Assembly (NCBI RefSeq): GCF_002002725.1
Contig: NZ_MUNW01000036.1
Location: 1 to 64,000, forward strand
Length of the DNA: 64,000 nt
Direction of reading: 5' to 3'
Origin: Sinorhizobium sp. A49
GTDB taxonomy: Bacteria; Pseudomonadota; Alphaproteobacteria; Rhizobiales; Rhizobiaceae
Position 1 is the stretch's first letter, and every line of letters begins with the position of its first letter. Of the stretch, positions 49,981 through 56,536 are shown in pieces. The position numbers and the translations under genes are program-made. The notes below the pieces were generated by a model that saw only the letters and a list, made by a program, of their open reading frames with translations, ran no database searches and was not told the DNA's origin.

Positions 49981-50116
49981 TGGGTACGGACGCAAATACT
50001 CAAAGACAACTAAGCACTCAACGAATGCAGCATTTAGCTAAGGCAGAGCCCCACTTAATAACCAAGACCCAGCTTGCGCTGAGCCAGTGGAATTGCTTCC
50101 ACTCCGTCCGTACCCA
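49981..50116 (-). ncRNA. Candidate RT-associated structured ncRNA
   Basis: On the minus strand, upstream of the SLATT gene, a 136-base segment is closed by a perfect 12-bp stem: TGGGTACGGACG at 49981-49992 and CGTCCGTACCCA at 50105-50116. Just inside the 5' side (minus strand) are two perfect hairpins with GCAA (GNRA) loops, at 50087-50102 (6-bp stem GTGGAA/TTCCAC) and 50070-50081 (4-bp stem CAGC/GCTG). The hexamer ACTCAA is repeated at 49998 and 50016. A sigma70-type promoter ends six bases before it. No protein frame is credible here. Confidence 0.75.
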
Positions 50117-50121
50117 GTCTG

Positions 50122-50150
50122 TATGTAACTGCAAACTGTATTACATTCAA
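50122..50150 (-). promoter_or_regulatory. Sigma70-type promoter for the ncRNA/RT operon
   Basis: Read on the minus strand: TTGAAT (50150-50145), a 17-base spacer, and TACATA (50127-50122). The predicted transcription start, six to eight bases downstream, falls at 50116-50114, the first bases of the ncRNA terminal stem. Confidence 0.65.
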
Positions 50151-50577
50151 CCACGTCGTGTGCACCATTCAGGTGTTCGGCGTGCCGTGAGGTAAACGCC
50201 TCTGGTTGTGTTGCTAACCGTTCTCGCGGTGAGAGCGAGATTGGATAGCGCTAGTATTACCTATCCGAGCAACCTTTTTGGCTGCCTCGTCCGCGGACAA
50301 TTCATGGCGCGAAATCAGTGAGACACTGGCCACAAAAAAATGTAACAGAATGACGCACAGCCTGTCTGTCTCACATTTGGGCAAGTAGTTATTTTTAGGC
50401 CGTTATCTTGCTCCGGCATGGGGCACCATGGAGGGTCGAGTTTCCTTGAGGCCTGTCAAGCCTAGGCTCAATGAAGTTTTATCCCTCGCTGGCGAGCCAC
50501 GAAACGGTCAGAAATTTCCCACATCTTGGTTTGGGAACGTAGTATCTGAAAGGTCGTCTTCAACAAGGAACGACCAC
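50151..50577. other. Non-coding stretch upstream of the RT operon
   Basis: About 430 bases without a credible gene. It contains several short inverted repeats (for example GGCGTGCCG and ACGCCT-type arms around 50180-50205) and an A8 run near 50333. I cannot assign a role. Confidence 0.35.
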
Positions 50578-50658
50578 ATGACACTTCTTCAGGCCGCATA
50601 CGTTTTGATTGCAGTCTCCTACTTGGCAGCTGCGGCAGCATTAACTTTACCCCATTGA
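50578..50658 (+). CDS. 26-residue membrane peptide
   Basis: A short ORF (MTLLQAAYVLIAVSYLAAAA...) that is almost entirely one transmembrane helix. AAGGA lies 9 bases before the ATG at 50578, and an intrinsic terminator follows 18 bases after the stop. Start, ribosome site and terminator together make it plausible as a small membrane protein or type I toxin-like peptide. Function is not known. Confidence 0.45.
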   Translation: MTLLQAAYVLIAVSYLAAAAALTLPH

Positions 50659-50676
50659 ACGTCCCTCCGCGAAAAG

Positions 50677-50702
50677 ACCCTCCTGCGAAGTTGCGGGAGG
50701 GT
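50677..50702 (+). terminator. Intrinsic terminator
   Basis: ACCCTCC (50677-50683) pairs with GGAGGGT (50696-50702), with an inner GC pair. It follows the 26-residue ORF. The T-rich tail is weak (ATTCGTTTG). Confidence 0.5.
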
Positions 50703-50880
50703 ATTCGTTTGATCTTCGAAAGCGATCGGGGCGAGCCAACTACGCGACGGATTGGCGAACCGTAAGCGGTGTTCAGATGACACCTTGACGGCACGATTCG
50801 GTCCGCACGCCCAAGTGCCCGCGATATTGCTCTTCGCTGCAAGATAAAGCAGCATAGATTTGCGATGCACGCACAGCGCG

Positions 50881-51270
50881 ATGTTGGGTTTCGATGAGAT
50901 GAGTAAATTTTGGCGCCGGATCACGTACTATCGTCATCGCAGCGAACTTTGGGCACTTGGTCTGGCGATGCAGGTGCCGGTGCTAGCGATGCTTCCGATC
51001 GTTAGCGTACTGGGTTTCTGGTGGGTCATTGCCCCACTGCCTATTGTTCTTCCGATTATTCTACTGCTCGAGAACCTCGGCCACTTTGGCTTAATGGTCT
51101 TTGCTTTCTTAGCTATCCCGGCTCTTGTGGTGCTGTTGCTTGCCGCCCCATGGTTCTTTGGATGGTACGGTATTGCAGCCAGCCTGATGTTTGGTCGATT
51201 CACGACCGCGAAAGCCAAGGAGAAGGCCTTGGCAGAATCAATTCATGCCTATCGGACGAGGGCCCTTTGA
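50881..51270 (+). CDS. Membrane protein near attR
   Basis: A protein of about 129 residues (start 50881, or 50899 at MSKFWRR) with three hydrophobic segments: LAMQVPVLAMLPIVSVLGFW, VIAPLPIVLPIILLLENLGH, and FLAIPALVVLLLAAPWFFGW, and a basic C-terminal tail. No family recognised. It is the last intact gene of the prophage and is oriented toward attR, as in typical lysogenic conversion genes. Confidence 0.55.
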   Translation: MLGFDEMSKFWRRITYYRHRSELWALGLAMQVPVLAMLPIVSVLGFWWVIAPLPIVLPIILLLENLGHFGLMVFAFLAIPALVVLLLAAPWFFGWYGIAASLMFGRFTTAKAKEKALAESIHAYRTRAL

Positions 51271-51308
51271 CTCCAACCTATCCTTCTCTTGGTCCGAGTC
51301 AGCAAAGT

Positions 51309-51548
51309 TCAACCTGAAGCTCCGCCATGTCGTAGGTGGCGTCCCTGTCCCACTTTGGCGGAGTAATTCCAGGGGAGCAGCTCGTCGATCCGGCTCTGCT
51401 TGTGGTCGTTGACGATGGCAGTGCGCGTGCTAGTCAGATAGGCCTGCGGATCGACGGCATTGAGTTTGCAGGTTTCGATGGGCGAGGCGATGGTCGCCCA
51501 GTTCTCGGCCCATGGTATGTCGCAGTGATCCGGTGGCGAACGGCACAA
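51309..51548 (-). pseudogene. IS66 transposase (TnpC) C-terminal remnant
   Basis: The minus-strand frame contains IASPIETCKLNAVDPQAYLT and RIDELLPWNYS, the well-known C-terminal end of IS66-family TnpC transposases. Only about 50-60 residues of the family are left, with no start, no catalytic DDE core and no terminal repeats, so this is an old fragment lying about 90 bases inside attR. Confidence 0.8.
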
Positions 51549-51587
51549 CGCAGTTCGCCAAAAATCGAGAACAATCGTCGAACAACG

Positions 51588-51597
51588 TTGGCTAACC
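51588..51597 (-). repeat. Arm-type repeat beside attR
   Basis: TTGGCTAACC is the reverse complement of GGTTAGCCAA, the sequence repeated three times beside attL. It lies 38 bases before the attR core, the expected arrangement of P and P' arm sites in attP. Confidence 0.7.
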
Positions 51598-51635
51598 TAT
51601 GCGGTATCCAATTGTGTTCGTTGACTATTCGCAGG

Positions 51636-51652
51636 CCCTCCGGGCCCACCAA
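51636..51652 (+). repeat. attR core
   Basis: CCCTCCGGGCCCACCAA, identical to the tRNA 3' end at 10855-10871. It carries no tRNA upstream, as expected for the displaced end after integration. Confidence 0.92.
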
Positions 51653-52313
51653 GTCGTCTCGCTATCGATAAGCAGTCGTACCATCGGAGCCGCTCGCCAA
51701 TCGAAACGGCACCTGAAAAAATCTCTTCGGGATCTGAAGCCAAAAAAATGCCCGCCAGAAGCGGGCAGTTTTGGAGTGGGCGCATACGCTCAAACATGTT
51801 GCGCCTGGAAGCCAAGGTGCGTCACAGAGGTCAACACTGTGTAAACAACCGGCGGCCAGAAATGAGGGGGACTTTGGTCGGAGTGGGGCGCGTCGACCTC
51901 CCGCCGGTGCGGCGAGCCTCCCGCGGGAGAACGTTTGTTCCGGCTTGACAGGGCGGCGGCGTGCACGGCTTCGATGTCGGCTGTCTCCGTCTATGCTGTG
52001 AAGCGGGGGAGGTGAGGCCTCAACCGGTGCTCGCTTGAATTCGGCGCGCGGGGCTTGGCGGCCCAACCTTATGATTTCATAACGTTTATTCGTCGCGGTT
52101 GCGGATCTCGGCCCCGCTGGCGTGCGGTTGACCGGGCAAAAATCGGTGCGGGCGGCGGCGGTCTGGCAGCTTTCCCATATTCGAAAAGCATGCGCTCAGA
52201 AAGAAACTCTTAATTTTAGCTGTCAATAATAAGAAGTGAGGGTTGAACTTCACGGTCGATTCCCGCTAGGGAAATTACCAGGCGGCTATCTCCGCTCGTT
52301 CGAAAGGATGCTT
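51653..52313. other. Intergenic region right of attR
   Basis: About 660 bases without a credible gene, apart from a hairpin terminator at 51749-51767. Open frames on both strands here are Arg/Pro-rich shadows without ribosome sites. AT-rich sequence at 52195-52240 precedes the lipoprotein gene and may be its promoter region. Confidence 0.4.
51749..51767. terminator. Bidirectional intrinsic terminator
   Basis: TGCCCGC (51749-51755) and GCGGGCA (51761-51767) with A7 on the left and GTTTT on the right. It probably served the tRNA transcript before integration separated the two. Confidence 0.6.
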
Positions 52314-52661
52314 ATGCGAAGCCTAACCGCCTTGGGCGGCCTCCGCCGCATTACCGTTTCGGGTTTCAAGTCTCTCGTACCTGCCTCGTTTCTCGGTCTT
52401 CTGCTTGTCTCTTCCGGCTGTTCGTCGGCGGGCATGGCGGAAAGTCCGCTGTTTGCCTCTGCCGGCTCGAAGGCCGTGACGGGCACGCCGGGCGTTGCCC
52501 CGAAAGACGGCAAGCTGATCAGGGTTGCGCAGGAAGACGATATCGTCGAGCCGCTGCCGGCGAGGAAGCGGGTCACCGCCTATCTCGGCCGCGCGCCCTA
52601 TATCTGCTCGCCGAGCGGCTTCGGCCATACGTCGCGATGCTTCCTCAGAAGTTCGCTGTAA
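52314..52661 (+). CDS. Small exported protein, possible lipoprotein
   Basis: A 115-residue protein (start ATG 52314, AAAGGA upstream). The N-terminal region is basic then hydrophobic (VPASFLGLLLVSSGCSSAG), with SSGC as a lipobox-like site. The C-terminal RAPYICSPSGFGHTSRCF motif with two Cys recurs in small rhizobial secreted proteins. Function unknown. Confidence 0.6.
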   Translation: MRSLTALGGLRRITVSGFKSLVPASFLGLLLVSSGCSSAGMAESPLFASAGSKAVTGTPGVAPKDGKLIRVAQEDDIVEPLPARKRVTAYLGRAPYICSPSGFGHTSRCFLRSSL

Positions 52662-52854
52662 AGCCGTTCCCATTTGGGTGATGCGCTTGAAATGCTTCGC
52701 CTTCATACAGTTTCGGCAGAGTGTTTCCGCTTGAGGGTTTGAGCTACGGAAATACTCGAGCTTCTTGCAGTCCTGCATCTTTTCGGGAGAGGCGCTTGTC
52801 GTTCTGTTCCGGGAAATACTCATCCTCCGTCGGAGACAGCTCTTGTCGATTGCG

Positions 52855-53865
52855 ATGTTCAGATCGGTGTTCCTGGCCGGCCTCGTGGCGCTTTCGCCGG
52901 CGATGGACGGCGCGCGCGCCGTGGCTGCCGATCTGGGCGATGCGGTCGACCGGGTGCTGACGACGGCCTCGATCGGTACGGCCGGCAAGGCCGCGGGCAA
53001 ATCGGGCGGCGCGGTCGCAATCGGCGTCTACGACCCGCATGACGCGGTGACGAACAGCGATGCGCTGACGATCGAACATGTCTTCGTCTATTGGCAGGCG
53101 CTCGACAAGGCGATGCTGAAGCGCAAGATCGCCGGTGCCGAGGCGCAGGGACGGGCACTGATGATCTCCGTCGAGCCCTATACCCATGCGAGCGACTGGC
53201 GCGCGGGGGGCGAGCGGCTGTTTGCCGATATCGGCCGCGGCCGCTTCGATCGCGAGATCCGCGATATCTGCAAGCGCGCCGGCGCGGTGGCCGCCCCGGT
53301 CTACATGCGCTGGGGCCATGAGATGGAAGACCCTGACGGTCGCTACCCCTGGGCGCGGCGCGACACCGAGGGCTATAGGAAGGCGTTTCGCTACTTCGTC
53401 GAAAGCTGCCGGGCGCTTGCGCCCGACGTGCGCTTCGTCTGGTCGCCCAAGGGGCACCGCAACCTGACCGGCTACTATCCCGGCGACGACGTGGTCGATG
53501 CCATCGGCATTCCCGTCTGGGGTCTGCAGAAGATGGATGTGGACTATTGGGGGCGCGAGCGCAGTTTTGGCGAAACGCTTGGCGAAAAATACCGCCGGGT
53601 CGAAGGTTTCGGGAAGCCTGTGATGGTCGCCGAGCTCGGCGTTTCCGGCTCGCCCGACTACAAGCGCGCCTGGTATGCGGAGATCTTCGATCGCAACACC
53701 TATCGCGATCGTTTCCCGCTTCTGACAGCCGTGGTGTTCTTCAACGACAAGGAACCCTACAAGTGGCCGCTCGGCTACGGCTCGCCGGACTGGCGGCTGG
53801 ACAAGGCGTCGCTTGCCGCACTTGTTGCCGATGGTGGCAAAAACGTCGGCCGGCCGACGCAGTAG
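52855..53865 (+). CDS. GH26-like secreted glycoside hydrolase
   Basis: A 336-residue protein with a signal-like N-terminus (SVFLAGLVALSPAMDGARA). Domain pattern of glycoside hydrolase family 26 and relatives: YMRWGHEMEDPDGRYPW with acid/base Glu156, and KPVMVAELGVSGSPDYKR with nucleophile Glu260; FVWSPKG and VYWQALD are strand ends of the barrel. GH26 enzymes cut beta-mannans and mixed glucans; similar rhizobial proteins often lie with exopolysaccharide genes, but none is present here. The start may instead be a TTG at 52843, which has GGAG at better spacing. Confidence 0.78.
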   Translation: MFRSVFLAGLVALSPAMDGARAVAADLGDAVDRVLTTASIGTAGKAAGKSGGAVAIGVYDPHDAVTNSDALTIEHVFVYWQALDKAMLKRKIAGAEAQGRALMISVEPYTHASDWRAGGERLFADIGRGRFDREIRDICKRAGAVAAPVYMRWGHEMEDPDGRYPWARRDTEGYRKAFRYFVESCRALAPDVRFVWSPKGHRNLTGYYPGDDVVDAIGIPVWGLQKMDVDYWGRERSFGETLGEKYRRVEGFGKPVMVAELGVSGSPDYKRAWYAEIFDRNTYRDRFPLLTAVVFFNDKEPYKWPLGYGSPDWRLDKASLAALVADGGKNVGRPTQ

Positions 53866-53961
53866 CGGCACTGGCATGTTTCCTTAAATCCTGTCCGGCT
53901 CAGGATAGAACACAGAGCAATTCAAGGTGCTGCAGAGATCTTGGCGCATCGGACAAGACGC

Positions 53962-54032
53962 GCGGCGCTCTAAGCTCTTGTTTTTGCGCATGTCGTCATC
54001 GCAAAACCGCTGAGCACTTTTGCGCGACATGC
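53962..54032 (-). repeat. Dispersed rhizobial-type intergenic repeat, copy 2
   Basis: Reverse complement of the repeat at 6621: on the minus strand it reads AGCATGTCGCGCAAAAGTG, CAGCGGTTTTGCGATGACGA, ACATGCG. It lies in the intergenic region after the GH26-like gene. Two copies 47 kb apart, outside the prophage on either side. Confidence 0.75.
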
Positions 54033-54096
54033 TTAGCGGCGGTGGACGCACCGGCGGTCCAGCCGGTGCGTGAACTTCGGAAAACTGGAGTTTTTC

Positions 54097-54336
54097 TCAG
54101 GCGAGCAGCAGGCCTGATTCGCGGGCGGCGGCGGTAAAGCAGCGGCTTGCCCTGTTGACGCTGGTCAGCCCGTCGAGCGCATCCAGGCAGCGCTGAAGGG
54201 CGGCACGATATTCCCGTCCACGTCTGCCCGGCCATTGCCGCAGCAGCTCAAGCGCCTCCCAGACGGTCCTTACGACGGTCTGCCGCTTGGACGACAGTTT
54301 CAGGTGGATCGGCGTTGCGAAGGTCTTTTCGCTCAT
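54097..54336 (-). CDS. DUF982 family protein
   Basis: A 79-residue DUF982 protein: FATPIHLKLSSKRQTVVRTV, WEALELLRQWPGRRGREYRA, ALQRCLDALDG, and AARESGLLLA. The family is small, found almost only in Rhizobiales, and of unknown function. AGAGGA lies 7 bases before the ATG at 54336. Confidence 0.85.
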   Translation of the reverse strand: MSEKTFATPIHLKLSSKRQTVVRTVWEALELLRQWPGRRGREYRAALQRCLDALDGLTSVNRASRCFTAAARESGLLLA

Positions 54337-54778
54337 CTTGCATTCCTCTTTCATAGTCTTTTGAGCGGGAGGGCAACGCCGGGAATCGCCGATGGTTCCC
54401 TCAGTGGGTGCGGTTTTTTTAACCATGAGGACGACGGCCCGACATGGTCGGCGCGACCGAGGCTGTCGGAAGTCCCTAAAGCCAAGGCTTTCGGACGAAC
54501 GCGGCTACGCTTTGGCCGCGACTGATTTTGCCAAAGATTTTTCGGTTGATGGAGGTGCCGGAGCGTGGGCGCCGGAGGCCGAGAAGCAATTCCAGGAAAA
54601 GTGTGAAGCGGCTTTCCGCCTGGATTGCGCGACTGCAACACGTTCGATCATGTCACTGTTTCATTGCAGCAATGACATGATCCAATGTGGGCCGTGCGCA
54701 AACCGGGTCACAGGATCCGCCTTCGACCTGGGTGCTGATGCGCGTTGATCGATCGCTACAGCCTTCGGGCGACGTGGC
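54337..54778. other. Intergenic region
   Basis: About 440 bases. A plus-strand frame (54392-54748) is open and contains FSVDGGAGAWAPEAEKQFQE and several Cys in its C-terminal half, but it has no ribosome site and no family resemblance, so I do not call it. A poly-T/A stretch near 54415 is probably part of the DUF982 promoter region. Confidence 0.35.
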
Positions 54779-55489
54779 TCAGAAATCGAGCGCGGCCCGG
54801 AGGTCGGTGGGCTTGCGCTCCCTGAGGTCGAGATCGGCCTCGATGTGATCGATATGGCGGATCATCAGCGCTGATGCGGTCTCGATGTCGCCGGTTTCGA
54901 TCGCGGTCAGGATGTCGTCGTGTTCGTTGTGGCCGCAACTCGAAACGGTCGATTGTCCGTAGAGCGCGATGACGAGCGAGGAACGGGCGACCAGTTCGTC
55001 CATGAAGCGCCTGAGGATGGCATTGCCGGTGAGGTCGGCGAGCGCCAGGTGAAAGTCGCCTGATGCCTTGATCTCGGCGCGGCGGGCGGAGCGGCCGCGC
55101 TGGGCGGTCAGGTGCTGTTCGGTGGTGAGAAGGCGGCGCAGCTTATCGATCTCGGCGGGACCGATCCGGGCCGCGGCCGCGCGCAGGAGGCCTGGCTCGA
55201 TCAGCCGGCGGGTCGCAAAAATCTGGCGGGCTTCATCGGGCGAGGGATGGGCGACGAAGGCGCCGCGGTTCTTCTCGACGGTGACCAGCCCTTCATAGGC
55301 AAGCGCCTGCAGGGCGGCGCGCACCAGCGTCCGGCTGACATTGAAGAGATCGCCGACATCGCTTTCCGACAGCTTGGTTCCCGGCGCAAGCCGGCGTTCG
55401 ACGATCGCATCGCGCAGCTTGTCATGGATCTGCCGGGTGCTGGTGTCGGTGGTTGCATCGGCAGGTGCCGGATGGGAGGTGAGGGGCAT
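54779..55489 (-). CDS. GntR-family transcriptional regulator (FCD type)
   Basis: A 236-residue regulator. The winged helix is IHDKLRDAIVERRLAPGTKL, SESDVGDLFNVSRTLVRAAL, ALAYEGLVTVEKNRGAFVA. The FCD ligand domain has EARQIFATRRLIEPGLLRAA, FHLALADLTGNAILRRFMDE and the metal-binding His in HNEHDDILTAIETGD and MIRHIDHIEADL. Such regulators respond to organic acids and control catabolic genes; the target is not evident since the neighbours are unrelated. Confidence 0.88.
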   Translation of the reverse strand: MPLTSHPAPADATTDTSTRQIHDKLRDAIVERRLAPGTKLSESDVGDLFNVSRTLVRAALQALAYEGLVTVEKNRGAFVAHPSPDEARQIFATRRLIEPGLLRAAAARIGPAEIDKLRRLLTTEQHLTAQRGRSARRAEIKASGDFHLALADLTGNAILRRFMDELVARSSLVIALYGQSTVSSCGHNEHDDILTAIETGDIETASALMIRHIDHIEADLDLRERKPTDLRAALDF

Positions 55490-55581
55490 GAAGGAAATCG
55501 ATCCGCGAATGAGTGCGGCATCTTATCGTCGCGCGCGGTGAAGGGAAACGACAATCTAGCATGGTGGTGGATCGGCGCCGG

Positions 55582-56376
55582 CTACTTGTCGAGTTCGGGG
55601 TACACCCGATCGAGGAAGCCTGGCCGCAGCTTTTCGCCGATCATGCAGTCGGGCGCCGGCATGGCATCGACGAGCCGCACGCGTGGCGGCGGCGGTAGGC
55701 CACTCACCTCCAGGATCAGCTTCTGGCGGATGGCGATGGCGAAATCTTCCGGCTCGTGCACCGGCAGAACGAAGGAGCCGGGGCCGCCGACGACGCATTC
55801 GGCATAATACTGGTCGAGCGGCCCGGTCGAGACCGACGGCCGGATCAGGATCGCCAGCCCATTGATGATGATGCCGCGGGCAATGGCGATGTCGCGGGCG
55901 GGCGTGACCGGCGGGCCGATATTGTTGGGTCCGTCGCCGGAGACATCGATGACGCGGCGCATACCGGAAAAGGCGTTGGAATCGATCAGCGCCGTGCCGT
56001 AGGTGATCGCGTTGGAGATCGAGGTGCCGCGGCGGGTGCCGACCGGGCGCGCTTCGATCATCGCGGCAAAGGCGTCGGCTTCGGCAGCGTTGGAAATCAC
56101 TCGCCAGGCGACGAGGGAGGATTCGTTGACCGTGCCGGCCCATTCGAAATAGCCGAGCGCGATCCGGCCATAACGACCGCTGGCCACCGCATTGAGGAAA
56201 TCCGCATGGCGCAGTGCCTGCACGTAGCCGGAGCGCTGGACCCGAGCTTCGTCCAGGTCCATGGAACCGGACATGTCGACGGCCAACACCAGTTCGACGT
56301 CGACATCGGTCGGCGCAGCGCCCGATTGGGTCGGGCTGCCCGTCAGGGAAAGGATCAACGCCAGCATGCTCAACAT
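55582..56376 (-). CDS. DUF1194 / von Willebrand A-type periplasmic protein
   Basis: A 264-residue protein: signal segment LSMLALILSLTGSPTQSG, then VDVELVLAVDMSGSMDLDEA with an intact MIDAS motif DxSxS (DMSGSM), GRIALGYFEWAGTVNE, RRGTSISNAITYGTALID and VIDVSGDGPNNIG. This is the DUF1194 family, VWA-like proteins of unknown role widespread in Rhizobiales. It probably binds a divalent metal and a protein partner. Confidence 0.88.
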   Translation of the reverse strand: MLSMLALILSLTGSPTQSGAAPTDVDVELVLAVDMSGSMDLDEARVQRSGYVQALRHADFLNAVASGRYGRIALGYFEWAGTVNESSLVAWRVISNAAEADAFAAMIEARPVGTRRGTSISNAITYGTALIDSNAFSGMRRVIDVSGDGPNNIGPPVTPARDIAIARGIIINGLAILIRPSVSTGPLDQYYAECVVGGPGSFVLPVHEPEDFAIAIRQKLILEVSGLPPPPRVRLVDAMPAPDCMIGEKLRPGFLDRVYPELDK

Positions 56377-56536
56377 AGCTTCAACCCGTCATTGCGAGCC
56401 GCGTTATCTGACGAAATGTAGCACAGGATTGGCTGTCGGCGACTGTCTGGGCTTGGCCGACCTTCAATAAAAGGTGATATCGACATAGGTGACAGCCGAT
56501 CGATACTGTGCCAGCGGGTCCAAATGAGCCGGGAAT

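Larger units (their letters stand above)
10855..51652. mobile_element. Complete HK97-type siphovirus prophage (about 40.8 kb)
   Basis: The element is bounded by direct repeats of CCCTCCGGGCCCACCAA, at 10855-10871 (tRNA 3' end) and 51636-51652. Inside are, in order, a tyrosine integrase next to the tRNA, an excisionase-like gene, repressor/Cro, early genes, terminase, portal, S78 protease, HK97 capsid, connectors, tail tube, chaperones, tape measure, tip, fibres, endolysin and spanins. All structural modules have open frames, so the phage may be inducible. Cargo at the right end includes an RT-SLATT operon. Confidence 0.93.

Noticed and set aside
49981-50116. Calling the locus a classical retron
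   Set aside because: The terminal stem recalls a1/a2 repeats, but the RT lacks the retron-type sequence pattern that I could recognise, and a protein gene lies between RNA and RT.
51662-52066. 134-residue minus-strand frame right of attR
   Set aside because: Arg/Pro/Ser-rich, no ribosome site, and it runs through the 51749 terminator hairpin.
54392-54748. Possible 118-residue plus-strand gene
   Set aside because: No ribosome site, overlaps the DUF982 promoter region, and no family resemblance.
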